NCBI GenBank assembly: GCA_030435675.1
Contig: CM059623.1
Location: 1,018,012 to 1,082,011, forward strand
Direction: 5' to 3'
DNA: 64,000 nucleotides
Source of the DNA: Steinernema hermaphroditum
Taxonomy: Eukaryota > Nematoda > Chromadorea > Rhabditida > Steinernematidae
This document shows, in pieces, positions 27,301 to 38,808 of the stretch; positions within the stretch are counted from its first letter, which is position 1, and each line of letters begins with the position of its first letter. The notes beneath the pieces were generated by a model that was given only the letters and a program-made list of their open reading frames with translations, ran no database searches and was not told where the DNA came from. Both the position numbers and the translations under genes were made by a program.

Positions 27301-29555
27301 GAAGGATGTTCCTTAGGTCGAGATTCTCTGCGAAGGAGAAGGATATGGTGCGTGAACACGTCTCCTCTTCTGTAACAACATTGCTGACGACATATCTTTC
27401 AGTTAATCCTGATCCGAGCTGTGAGCTTCTTCTTGAATCCCGTCTACCGGTTCTGGCTCAACCCTGTTGTTCTTCGTGACATCATGCACGATCTCGTGCC
27501 AGAGTCGCGGTGCAAGACCGTTCAGAGTCTGATGGCTGCAGGAGTGCGCGAGTTGGCGCGACCTCACCGCTTGGACTACATGCAGAGAATTGTAAAGATT
27601 CTGTCGACTTTCGAGGAGATGCGTGTACTGAGAGATCAGATGTTTAACAACCCTATGGCAGATCCGGAAGAAAAGCGCAAATTCTTCTTGGATGCCTTTT
27701 TGGCTGCCAATCGACTTCTGTTCATGTAAGTACGGTCAATTTGACATTTGAACGGCATGTGTGAGGTGCCTAGACAATGAACTGTCTGAAATCTGTCAAA
27801 GTTTGAACCAGGCACCAGTTAAACTAGACTTTAGACATCGTTTAAAAGTACATTGTCTGGTTTGTAGGCTACCATAGCGGTCGTAAACTGTCTCCAATTG
27901 AAAGTCTAGACATGTGCAATGGACTGTCTGTTTTCAGGGAAAACTGCGAACTTCCTCCATGCACGGCCACCGAGGGAGAATTCGAAGCGGTTGTGGCCAG
28001 AGGCTGCATCTCTCTTGTCACAGAGCCCGGCAGTCAAGACCAGATCCCTGCTCGCTCTCGTAAAGGCGAAGACCAGTCTACCATAGCTCAGGGGTTGGCG
28101 TTCAACGTGCTCATGGCGATGCTCCTGTGCCAAGCTCATGCAGCAGAGTTTGGTACCGACATTCCCACCGCCAACATGGAGACGCTTGTAGAGCAGTTGA
28201 GTGGCAGTTCACTGACCGAGATTCTGGAGAAACTGCGCGCCGATGGACTTATCTCCAGGAATAGACCGACGGAACACACGAACCTCGCCGTGAAGAGCCA
28301 AGCTACTTTGTCGTTTTAGTAAGCCTTCTAACGTCTAGATGAAAGTAACTCGATCATTGCAGCTACCGCCACTTCTTCAATCACAAATATCACATCGACA
28401 TCGTCTCACAGACAATAGACTCCATTCGCCGTCTGAAAGCGGGTGTGAATGTCTCGGATGTCGACGCAGCAGGTCTTATCGCAGCCATCTCCGCTTGTTT
28501 TGTAAATAATCAAGTGAGTGCCCTATACAGAGACATGTCTAAATGTCTCTCCTAGATGGAATTGGATCTATGTGTCCCCGAGAACATTCTGTCGATCTTC
28601 GACGCGCCTGACATGGACCAGATGCAAGGAACAAAGAAGTTACGATACCTGGAGAACGCGAATCTGCATCTCGAGAAGATCGCCGTGTTGCCCTCGAAAC
28701 CTCAGAGCTTCCCTGAGTGTCTCAAGATCAGCGACGTTAAAAACGTCACCTATCCGGAGCACATCCCCAACAAGTTCCTCGAGGACACCGCTGGCGCCAA
28801 CAAGCGATTCGATGAACTGCTCAAGACAGCAGACGACCAGAAGAAAGATCTTTACAAGAAGATTAATCAGCGGGTCAGGGACAACTTCATTGTTGGTGTT
28901 ACTCTGCAAGAGATCCAAGTATGCTATCGTGGCTGCCGATAGGGTCTCAAATCACATGAGTTTAGGAATGTGTGGGAGGCGACAAAGAGACGACCAAAGA
29001 GTGCCTGGAGGCGCTGATCAAAAGCGGAGTGATCTTCCGTGCGGGTATTGATAGGGAGAGGTACATTGACATCCTCTACGTATCCAAGTGGACAGTGAAG
29101 AACGGCGATCAAGCCTTCTACGCGTACCCTTGGACCCTTTCCAATGGCGAGAGTCACCCTTCAACGCTTCGTTGGATCTCTGAGGGCATCTTCTTCTCGA
29201 TCCTGGGCAAGCCGGGAGTTCTTCTGGACGATCTCATCGCGAATTACGCTTTCGCACTGCAGCCGAGTTCGCTGGACAAGATTCTTCTTTTGTTGGAGCA
29301 GGTGGGATGCATCACGAGACATGTAGAGACTCTGTCTACGATGAAGATGACGTCACCGTTTGAACGTAGGTCTACTCTGTCATCTTCATCTTTATCTTGT
29401 CTGTTTCAGAAGACGTGATTATGAAAGAAACCGTCTACTTTGTACCCACTCATGACGCTGTCGTCCGTTTCGCGAAGTGTTTCGAAGACGTTGAGCTGGC
29501 ACCGTCACTAACCGCTGGTCCCAGCAAGTTTGACATGCCCTTCGATATGCCGTGA
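24340..29555 (+). CDS. tftc-1: TFIIIC largest subunit (GTF3C1/TFIIIC-220, B-box binding)
   Basis: Fifteen exons (24340-24427, 24475-24736, 24778-24902, 24946-25190, 25240-25533, 25580-26044, 26087-26290, 26495-26620, 26670-27347, 27403-27725, 27938-28318, 28363-28513, 28556-28918, 28966-29365, 29410-29555) give about 1416 aa. The strongest match to GTF3C1 is VYIDEESPLRFIPPVPPF followed by LNVLPLSVY and LSDPIKRHTLLGDLPQPMR; the C-terminal YFVPTHDAVVRFAKCFED matches the end of the human protein. Several winged-helix segments occur N-terminally (around residues 45-115 and 150-260). A Lys/Arg-rich segment lies in exon 9. TFIIIC binds the B box of tRNA genes and recruits TFIIIB. The protein is shorter than human (about 2100 aa). 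The symbol is by orthology. Confidence 0.88.
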
Positions 29556-29780
29556 TCGAAAAACGTTGTTGTTATACTTTGTTGTTAATTGTTATTGAAT
29601 GAACGTATAGCACAGGATATGTTCAGGTGCATTGTAGGAGACGTCTCTAGGCGGTCTAGACAATGTCTTTCAGCGGCTGGCAATGAGATTGCCTTCCGTG
29701 GCTCTCTGGATTAAACTCTGTTCGTCACCAATCTGTCTGTCTATTCTGTTCAGACAAATATCACCAATGTCTAGATTAGG

Positions 29781-29852
29781 GTTGTCGAATCGAATAATTC
29801 GAGTTTTTACAAATATCGAATCGAATATTCGAGGATCTTCGAATATCGAATA
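29781..29852. repeat. TCGAA/ATTCGA-rich repeat block
   Basis: TCGAATCGAATAATTCGAG, ATCGAATCGAATATTCGAG and TTCGAATATCGAATAAA follow one another; the units are nearly self-complementary. The block lies next to a tRNA-like sequence, so the two may belong to one composite repeat. Confidence 0.6.
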
Positions 29853-29862
29853 AAAAAATGTC

Positions 29863-29935
29863 AGGTGCCACGGGGAACTGAACCCTCGACCGTCCGCATG
29901 GCAGGCAAACGCACTGCCAACCGACAACCAGTCAC
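29863..29935 (-). other. tRNA-Gly(GCC)-like pseudogene
   Basis: On the minus strand the sequence reads as a tRNA with anticodon stem TTTGC/GCGGA around the loop CTGCCAT (GCC in the anticodon place), a TTCAGTT T-loop flanked by GGG/CCCC, and a GGTTGGCAG D-region. The acceptor ends do not pair and the T-stem has mismatches, so it is most likely a pseudogene or tRNA-derived repeat. Confidence 0.4.
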
Positions 29936-30354
29936 AGATTACTTTCTCTTCAAAGGTTGTATTACTAACTGCTGATATTTTCATAGCGCTGTACTCTGTT
30001 TTTTTACCTGATCCACTGTCTCTCTGTAGATTTCTAATCGTCCGCAAAGATGTTGTGAGGGTTTACTCCCATGTGGCAATACTCAGGAGCGAAGAAAACA
30101 GCGCTCGCATAGTCATCGATGTCTCTAGACTCTAGATGGCTTTTGCAGGGAAAGACTACTTCGTTCGTTCAACAGATGAATGTATATGACAGGACCAACT
30201 TTCTCAAGTCAACAAGATATCGTTGGTGAGATGGACACCCCTCCAAGGACTACTTCATAGAACAGTACGAAAACACAGTAATGAACAGTCAACAATATTC
30301 ATTCCGTAACAACAAACCATATAACAGTTAAACCCGGGACAACAATCAAACAAT

Positions 30355-31372
30355 CTATTCGTCCATCTCCTCGATGGTACCCTCCTCGCCATCTTCATCG
30401 CTGTCCTCTCCGTCCTCGAATGAGTCATATTCCGACTCAATCTCGCCGGATTCACCAGTGTAGTAGAGAACAGCGCGGGGAATGATCTCGTCACGAATGG
30501 TCATACCGATCTCGTAGTCCATGTCCAGTTGGGCCTCAACCTCATCCTAAAACAATGAATATTAATATTTAGGGTTTAACGATGCGCAACTCACATCATC
30601 AGCGCAATCCTCCTTCTTTCCACTGACACCGAAGAAGTTGAACACACTCTCCTGGACCTCCCCAGCGGCATCCTTGGTGACGTTCTTGCCAGGCAGCCAG
30701 TCAATGTTGGTTCCGGTGATGGACACCCAGTAAGGTCCAGCGTACATGAAGGGCTCTTTCTCATCGACGGCAGTGCTGATCTCGTAACGCTTCGTAATTT
30801 CGGTGTTAGTGAAGTAGCCGTTGTCAGGGGCAAACTTGAAGATAAGAGTGAAAGCTTGCGGGCTGACTTCCACGGTGTAGGTCAGGTCAACAAGGTGCTT
30901 GAGGATGGGTTCGTCGTGTTCCTGAATCATGTCGACAAAGGACGCGCTGCCCTTGAACACATTGAGCCAAAAGTCGGGGATACCGACATCACCCTTGTTG
31001 GGGTTGTTGTTGTTCCACTCACGCTCGAACTCCTAAACGAAACAAATTAAAATTTGTAACCGACATTATGCGAATTACAGCAAGTTCGTTCTTCTCAACA
31101 AGGTGAAGGAGGGGAGCGCTGGTCTCCTCTCCGGTGGGTTCGTACTGGCCGCTAATGATCGCAGCGCGCTTCTCCCCAAGACTGGCAGTGACCTTCGTGA
31201 ACTCAGCTTCAAGCTCGTGCACTTTAGCGTAAAACTCGGATTGAATCTTCAGAGTGTCGAGCTGCAGCTTCTTCAGAGCGCACACACGGCGACGCACATC
31301 GGCAGTCGTCTTTGTGAGATGCTCGGGCAGTTCGACGGCGTCGTTGCAGTTAACGAGATCAACAACGTCCAT
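30355..31372 (-). CDS. nap-1: Nucleosome assembly protein NAP-1
   Basis: Three minus-strand exons, 31079-31372, 30595-31032 and 30355-30546, give about 307 aa, close to other nematode NAP-1 proteins. An N-terminal alpha-helical dimerisation segment (VCALKKLQLDTLKIQSEFY...LEAEF) is followed by the NAP core (IPDFWLNVF, EHDEPILKHL, LIFKFAPDNGYFTN, WLPGKN) and a very acidic tail (DGEDSDEDGEEGTIEEMDE). NAP1 chaperones H2A-H2B dimers and moves between nucleus and cytoplasm. The start is at ATG 31372, a few residues after a strong acceptor (TTATTTCAG) that could be an SL trans-splice site. Confidence 0.93.
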
Positions 31373-31880
31373 GTCCACAGGTTAAGGATGCAACCTGAAA
31401 TAAGGCACAGTGAACATTGTGTTCATTTGGAAACAACAGCTTGCAAATAAATCGCGTACACATAGACGGCAAAAAGCTTGAAACCCAAATTCGTTCGACA
31501 AAAAATCACAGCGACAGATTAGCCACCGCTACTGACTGTCAGCGATAAGGCAAAGGTACAATTTATATCGACGTGAATAGTATTACATTTTCGAAATACC
31601 AACAGCGCCACAGAGGTCACGGCTCGCAACGGAACAAATTTGCAATTCAATCATCGGCAAAACGGCGGTGCGATGCACTTTACCGATTACGCGACCGATC
31701 AGCACAGCTTTTTACACAGCGACTGAAAACCGGCGCAGACAGCGGAGAACAGACGAGACGACAGAGCGGAATTTTCGAAAACTGCAGCGGGCTTTCGCGA
31801 ACAAGCAGAGAGACGTCCGTCCCACACCAAATGATACTGAGCGAGACAGAAAAGTACAAATAGACAATTTTCGAAACTCT

Positions 31881-32050
31881 CACAAGTGTCGTCCAAGTTG
31901 TTCTATGCGGGACCCGCATTGCTTTCACACTTTTGGTGTCAAAAGAGACAGGAACGCACAGACAGACATTTCTTGAACCTTCCACAAGTGTTGTCCAAGT
32001 CATTCCATATGAGACCAACACTGGTTTCAGACACTTGTCTGTGTGTGAAT
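31881..32050. repeat. Imperfect tandem dimer upstream of nap-1
   Basis: CACAAGTGTCGTCCAAGTTGTTC at 31881 recurs as CACAAGTGTTGTCCAAGTCATTC at 31983, a 102-bp period. AGACA words flank both copies. It lies in the 0.9-kb spacer between nap-1 and the zinc-finger gene, where no other gene was found. Confidence 0.6.
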
Positions 32051-32268
32051 TTGCAGGGTTTCGAGAGAGTAGCATCGAATCGGGACAATCGAATGGCCCT
32101 TCACCGCAAATTCTGTTCAGCAAGCGCGTCATGGAGCGTGTTGACCCCCAAATCGCTTTCCAAGTGTTCTTCAGTCATGAGCGGTAGCCCCCCGGCATCA
32201 TCTAACAGGATTTTAAAAAATCTCAATAAAAATCAACAATGAATAAAATCAAATATAAACATAACAAA

Positions 32269-34965
32269 TCAACGATGTCCACGGAACGGTGGTGTAACCG
32301 GAGACCCAAACCCGAACCTTCTTCCTCTGCCAGGGTGTGCTCCACGCCCTCCTCGTCCCCTATCATTGCAGCGAGGGAAATTGCGGTTTTCGCTGCTCTG
32401 AAATTACGAACCTTGACATGAAGCAAGAGTTTCCATGACTTACGTGTGGCGGCACATCAAATCGATTCATTCCTCCGAATCGATCCTGCTTTTGCGGATG
32501 ACCTCGAGCACGACGATGGCCGGGGTGCTGTATTGGCCGACCTCTGTGGAATTGGCGAGGGCGGCGACCCTGCGCACTGCCTTCGTTGTGTTCGGAATCG
32601 GAAACCGGAGGCGAATCCTTGAACTCATTACTTTGTTCCTTGTCGTCCTCGCTGTCTGACGACTCGAAAATGATCCTTTGGCCACCGGATTCTGTGTTAA
32701 CCCTGCGCACAACGCCTCCCATCATATCGGACAGCGCGCCCACAGTGCCGTACGGCTTGAACATCGGCTCCTTGGCCACATTGCTCTTCTTCGGGATAGG
32801 AATTGGGAAACAGGTGCTCATCTCCTTCTTCATGCTCTCGAAGTAATCAGTTGATAGTCGCGCGAATGCTTCTCCTTCAGCGTTAGTCATCTCAGTATGG
32901 ATCTGCAAATGATACGGGTAAAAATGTAGTTTTCGCGTGACCCACCGTATCAATATGATCTCTTAATTCGGAGGGATGTGTGCGATCTATAGTACATCCG
33001 TCAACTGGGCACCGCAAAAGTCTGATCACATGATGATTCGTGTTCACGTGCTTCCTTCGCTGATCCAGTGTTGTGCAACTATTGCCACATCTGTTGCACT
33101 CGTTATCGGAGTTCACCATCTGATTCGGGAAGCACCTTCTAATGGTAGACTCGAGCATTTCGGCAAAATCAGGAGTCGAATCGTCACAGTGTAGATGCTG
33201 TGTGAGAGTGTGGTAACGTCGAGTGAGATAGTCTGAAGTGATGTACGGCTTAGTTGGGCACAGCATGCAAGGAACTTTGACGATTGATATTAAACTTTCT
33301 GCAGGCTCCGACGGCAACGATCTCTAAAGAGATAGAAAGGGATTTTGGGCAAGTGGAGTCCAATTTACCGATCCTCGAGGCACCCGTGCTGGGGCTTGGC
33401 GCTTCTTTTGATTCTCAGCCTCAGCTGTGGTCCCATCCGCTTCGCCCAAGATGAGCACTCCATTCTAAGAGCATAGAAATCTTATGTAAGGTAAATACAT
33501 CGACAGACGAACCATAGTGTAAGGTGTACAAGCCGTTTGAGGATTCACACGCGCCACTGGAGTTCGGCTTCGTTGTCGGCTCGATGACGGCTTCTGAGGC
33601 TCATGAGTCGCAGAAGATGAGCCCTGTGGACGAGCGTTAATTGTTTGGCGCGCTTTAGTAGGCGTTTCAACTGTGCTTCGAGATAGATTAGGAGTTCTTC
33701 CCTGATTCGCAGAAGGACTTTTCCCGAAATCATAAGTAGGCCTCTCAGGCACGACACGTGCCACGGGAGTTCGGCTCCGCTTTCGACTCGACCTTTGTGC
33801 CTCTGGAATACTATGTTGCTCAGGTTCTTGGACAGGAGGCGCCTCTTGACGATTATCTGACGAGACCGAATGGCGATGCGACCGCTTTCTGTGGCGTTTG
33901 ACGCTCTAAAACAAATATCTCGCTTGTTTGCCTCACGTAAAATGTAATTACATTGCTGTTTTCCATAGTCTCATTCGAGTTGTTATCAACCCGTGCATCA
34001 GCCATCGAGGGACTAGATTCACCTTGACTGCTGGGTTCCATTTTAACGAAAAACTCGGCGATATCATGAGGACGCTTCCGGTTCGGGGGCGTGGGCTGCT
34101 CCGGTTCCTTCGCCCCGGCCATCTGGCTTAACTCGACTTCCTGCTTGACTTCTTCACTAAAATAACATTCAATTAGGAGGGTATACATTCTGATCAGCGT
34201 CAGCTAACCCGGTATCCAAAGGTCTTGTCATTCGTCCCAGAAAGAGAGTTTTTGGGTCGACGTTTTCATTTGAAGCCATGTAGAACATGTCTTGAGAGAC
34301 GATTTCTACGATTCGCTCCAGATACTTGTGTAGATTACCCTACAATGCTTCTAATTAGGTTGGTTTACTGATGTGAACAGCCTACCCGATACAAAACACA
34401 GTGATTGTATCGATGACGATGTGACTCTAGCTCCGAGGACATCCCAGTGCTAAATGGACAATCGGAGCAACGGTGAGGTTGATAGCCAAGGTGTTCCTGC
34501 ACGTGCTCGTGGACGGCACTGCGTCCGATCATCTGCATAGGGCAGATCATACATCTCCCATGAGAAACTTGCGGATCGAGCCTAAGCAGTTTGGGATTAA
34601 AAACCAGCAAGTGGGAAGGAAGCGATTTACAGATTGGTCCGCACGGGAACACACTTGTCTAACGCCTTTATACCATGTTTCTCTGCGTATTCGAAGTCTT
34701 CGCAGATAATCTTCGAGAGATGTTCGAAGAAGAAGTGATCCACGAAGCTCGCAGATGACATCCGATGGTTCTGGCTATCACGGTGCTGCAGGAAGTCCGC
34801 CAAGATGGCCGTTCCATAGTCACAGTCGACGCAGCGGTACTTGCGATAGGCGAGGTGCTCGTTGACGGCATCGAAGAGCTGCGAACGAGTGTGTTCCACG
34901 CCGCAGAGAAGGCACAACATGCCCGAAGGCCTCCTGAAACACAGAAAATAAGACATCTGAGACAT
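32269..34965 (-). CDS. C2H2 zinc-finger protein with RS-like and RG-rich segments
   Basis: Nine minus-strand exons (34631-34965, 34386-34581, 34209-34339, 33952-34156, 33513-33905, 33369-33464, 32946-33323, 32444-32902, 32269-32397) give about 773 aa. The N-terminal half has paired fingers: CLLC with a following His pair, YRCVDCDYGT...FLQHRDSQNH, CMIC...HEHVQEH and HRCSDCPFST...ESHRHRYNH. The middle is basic and Ser/Arg-rich, with the block RSRTPVARV occurring twice. Two to three more fingers follow (CMLC, CNRC...HVNTNH, CPVDGC...DHIDTIH). The last exon is RG-rich (GRGGRGAHPGRGRRFGFG), typical of RNA- or poly-ADP-ribose-binding tails. It is probably a nuclear DNA- or RNA-binding protein. I do not recognise a named orthologue. 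Confidence 0.85.
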
Positions 34966-35675
34966 CTGCAAGCGAAATAGATAAACGCGAGCACGAGTTC
35001 AGACGTTCTGTCAGTCTCCGTTTGCTGTCTGAAACGGCAAAAGTGTCTAGGAAGACTGAAGACGTGGTCGTTAATTGGCGCAATTTTGAAGTTTACACTC
35101 ATGATTTTGGTGTCGCCAGATGCAAGAAACACTCCTAACTGATATTCATCGTCTGGAAGCAGAGAAACGGCAGAAATCTCTTCAGAAAAACCTAAATTCG
35201 AAAAGATTTGAAAATTCCGCCAATTCGAACGTGAGACATTTATAGGATTTCGAATGGAACAGACGTGCATTTTCGAACTACCGTATCCATCTGTGAAGAT
35301 CCTCTAACCAGGCTACGGTCGCGTTTCCTTTTTGACTAAAGAGAACTCTGCAGGCACTGTTTCCATTTCGCCAGTAGGTTAGGATTTTCAAGGAGGTAAA
35401 GGACGACCTACCGTATCTTAGTCAAACGTGGTTAAGAAAGAGTACGTTCAGGTCCTCGGCCATCATTAGATGAAATCTATCTACAGGTCCTTCTGTAGGC
35501 AAGGCAAGCCAGCTACGAGCATATACGCTAGGAGCGCATATTTTCGATTCGAGAGAGCCAGAGGGACCCGCTATATGTGTTTTGAGTGGAGTTGACTATG
35601 TGATTTACTTATATTCGCATATTAACACCATTTTTGGCGACAATACAAAGAATCGATATGAGGAGGAAGGACTTC
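34966..35675. other. Spacer between zinc-finger gene and collagen
   Basis: No gene supported. CTACCGTA occurs twice (about 35278 and 35409). The open frame 34668-35270 (-) overlaps the zinc-finger first exon in another frame and is not believed. Confidence 0.4.
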
Positions 35676-37348
35676 TTAGTGCTTACGGTATCCATTACCG
35701 GAAGGAGAGTATCCTCCGTTATTTCCATTGTTGGTTCCGGGGTATCCTCCGTTGCCTCCAGAGTATCCTCCGTTGTTTCCATTGTTGGTTCCGGGGTATC
35801 CTCCGTTGTTTCCATTGTTGGTTCCGGGGTATCCTCCGTTGTTTCCAGGGTATCCTCCGTTGCTGCCGGGGTATCCTCCGTTGCTGCCGGGATAACCGCC
35901 ATTATCTCCGGCCCCTCCATTTCCGCCGGGGTAAGCTCCGTTTCCTCCGCTTCCTCCATTTCCTCCCGAGCCTCCATTTCCTCCGAATCCTCCAGGTCCA
36001 CCGTTACCCCCGAAGCCTCCGTTGTTTCCTCCATTTCCTCCATTACAGTTTCCACTGGGACATCCTCCGCTACCGTTTCCTCCACGTCCTCCGGGTCCGT
36101 CACCTTCACGTTTCGGGCAAGGACAGTATTCGGCGTCCTTTCCTGGATTTCCACGGGGTCCTTCGGGACCTTCTTCACCCTCGGGACCGGCGGGTCCAGT
36201 GAATCCAGGAGCTCCGGGAGGTCCTTGAGGACCGGTCTCTCCAGGAGCGGCGTCCTTTCCTTTGTCTCCCGACGGTCCTTCGGGTCCCTGCTCTCCAGGT
36301 GGTCCACGAAGTCCAGGGCGGCCGACGGGCTTTTCGGCATCGTCTCCCTTCGGCCCGGCTTCTCCAGGCTGTCCGTCGGATCCAGGAGGGCCAGGAGGTC
36401 CCATCTCGCCAGTAGAACCGGGGTTTCCGTCACGGCCGAAGAATCCGGGTTGTCCACGGGGACCGCGCATTCCTCGAAGTCCAGGCTTTCCAGTGGGTCC
36501 AGGAGGTCCGGGAGGTCCTCGAGGGCAGTGGAAGCATCCTTTGGGTCCTTCCTGCTGTACGTCCTCAGCATCTTGTCCAGGCTTGCCGTCTTTTCCGGGA
36601 ATACCGTCCAATCCGCGCGGTCCCTTCTCTCCCTTGGGTCCAGCAGGGCCAGCCGGGCACTTGTTCTCTGTGTTGCAATCTGAAAAGACTCATGAAAACC
36701 ACCACAAACAAAAGGAAAATAATACTGCAGCGGTTTCCATTGGGGCCATTAGGACCGTTATCATTGGGACTCTGGGGCTGAGAGGGGAATCCAGGTCCAG
36801 AAGGGCCTTGGGGCGAACCGCCGTTAGGAGGGCATCCAGGACCGCCGGGACCTCCAGGTGCGCATGGATTTCCAGGTTGGTTGCCGCCGGGACCTCCGGG
36901 GAATCCAGGCTGCCCGCCTCCGGGCTGTACGGTGGAGTCTCCTCCCGGGTTTCCGTAGGGATTGTGGTCGTTGCCACCGTTGGGTCCTTTCGGGAATGAA
37001 GGATATCCGGGGTTTCCTCCGCTGGGGTACGAGGGTTGGCTTCCACTGGCTCCGTATCCTCCGTAGGCTTGACGACGCTCGCGGTTGGCGGGGCTGCCGG
37101 CGCCGAGGCCGATCATCTCCTTCCAGAGGTCATCGGTCATCAGCTGAAATTCGATTTGATTTTATGTCATTCTGGCGTGGATAAAGGTGGCGACTAGATT
37201 ACCCTACCTGGAAACTGCCCATCTCGGCGTCGAGCTCTCTCCAGATGGCGCTGACATCGCTGGAGATGGAGGAGATGGCGAAGAGACAGACGAGGAGCGT
37301 CACTCCGCTCAGCGAGATCGCTCCGAAGGTCGCCGTGTTCACCGACAT
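35676..37348 (-). CDS. Cuticle collagen
   Basis: Three minus-strand exons, 37208-37348, 36726-37143 and 35676-36679, give about 520 aa. The start [20 protein letters not shown] is the hydrophobic N-terminal (nematode cuticle collagen) domain, followed by a subtilisin/furin site RERRQA, a Gly/Pro-rich interrupted region, a Cys-rich break ([10 protein letters not shown]), and Gly-X-Y blocks ([14 protein letters not shown] and others) broken around CFHCPRG and CPCP. The C-terminus is a long GGN/GGYPG repeat. Such collagens are secreted, cleaved, disulfide-linked and crosslinked into the cuticle. At 520 aa it is longer than the usual 280-350 aa because of the N-terminal Gly/Pro region and the C-terminal Asn/Gly repeats. 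Confidence 0.94.
35700..35905. repeat. 33-bp coding minisatellite in the collagen C-terminus
   Basis: Units of about 33 bp (GGTATCCTCCGTTG.TTTCC... on the + strand) and shorter 21-bp derivatives encode [11 protein letters not shown] and [14 protein letters not shown]. Near-identical units suggest recent unequal crossing-over; copy number may be unreliable in assemblies. Confidence 0.75.
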
Positions 37349-38808
37349 CCTGGGGAAGGTGAGGTGACTAACGAACGCGGAGATGCTCTTTTATACTTCG
37401 ATAGAGTCCTGTTTAGGGTGGGATTTCTCGGAAACCGATCGGGGCAAACCCATTTTTCAAACCGTTTCGTCGAGGAATTGCTCGGCAACTACGGTAAAGC
37501 ACAGAATTGTAAATGAAGCATCTAACTATCCAAGTGGTTCCGTAGGCGTTCAGCTCCTTCTTCTTTCATTTTTTGGCTTTTCTGTTATTCCATTTAATCA
37601 TAAGAATCGTTGTTTGATATGTTTCAGTGAAAAAAGAGACAAAGAATCGCAACATTTTGACAGCTCCCATCAATCAGAGTCGCGATTCGATGCCGCTCAT
37701 CGGTCATTTCGTGGAATATCTGACCTCGATTGCTGCGATATGTTTGTCTTTCCGCTTTTCGGATTGCCGCCATTGCATTCTTAAGGAGGTTCTTCGTTTT
37801 GTCCTATAGTCTCTTGTAACACTAAATCTTATTCACTAGGAAGTTGCACCTTCAGGCAACTGATTGAGAAGTACCTCGAGGTGGCATGTAGATCGAGCTC
37901 GAACTTTGCAGACGAGTAGGCAGGCGCAAATAAAACTAACATGACCAACGTGGTTCACTATCACAAGCTGGTAAAAACGTGTTGTTGGTCTATTGGTCAA
38001 CTCTGTTTCACAACTCTGTTCAGGTTCTCCGAAATGGGCACGGGATAACCTCTACCGTATCCTCATCCATGTTGAATTTGTTTGCGGAATTAAAAGACCT
38101 TTTGAAAACGGACATATTCTTCCATCCATTCCTAGGCTTATTTCCACGATCACAATCTGATTGCTCTATTGAATTCATCGACGAAAGATAAGCCGAGCTG
38201 CTATAGCCGTCTTGGTCCTGAGGCAGGACTATGGTTGGCACACGAGTCGCCTTTTCGACTGGACTCGGCGTTTTTTGAATCGAATGCCAACCCAAGTCAG
38301 GACCCGCATGTGAGCATGGCAGTCCTGCGCATTATCTTGCCAGACCGAAGATCGAGGCGTAGAATGGAGCGCCGCAGACAGCGGCCGGGTTCTCTCAGGG
38401 CACACAATGAGACCGTTTTGGGTAGGGGTTAGCGTCCATGCATGTCTAACAGAAGTTCTTTTGGAACGATGTTCCAATGTGTGACTTCCATGCCTTTCGA
38501 TTTGGAGTCATCACTATCGAGGTCGTAGTAATTCTTTGGGGCCTTCTTCATCATATCCAGAGTTTCTTGTTCATTCTCTCCATGTTTATACCAAAGCTTG
38601 CATTCGGAATCCCCGATTTCCGATTTCGAATTCGAAATTTAGATCTACAGTAGTATATTAAATGTTCCCTAGTTAGCATTTTTTCTCCCAGTTGAGTGAG
38701 GTAAAGTGTAATACGCTAACTCGAATCGCTTTACCCAATTGATCCAAATCAAGGGGCATGTAAGTTGACACTCCTACTAGTTAGCACTTTATATCACACT
38801 TGTGATGA
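37349..38808. other. Spacer upstream of the collagen; no gene seen
   Basis: Open frames in this stretch are short and unlike any family. It must contain the collagen promoter (minus strand) and that of the downstream one-exon gene. Confidence 0.4.

Noticed and set aside
20437..29555. dog-1 and the TFIIIC gene as an operon
   Set aside because: Same strand but 408 nt apart with a poly(A) signal; nothing in the sequence distinguishes an SL2-type operon from two genes.
35634..36683. 349-codon plus-strand frame rich in Ser/Val/Gly
   Set aside because: Exact antisense of the collagen Gly-X-Y repeats, which keep all frames open.
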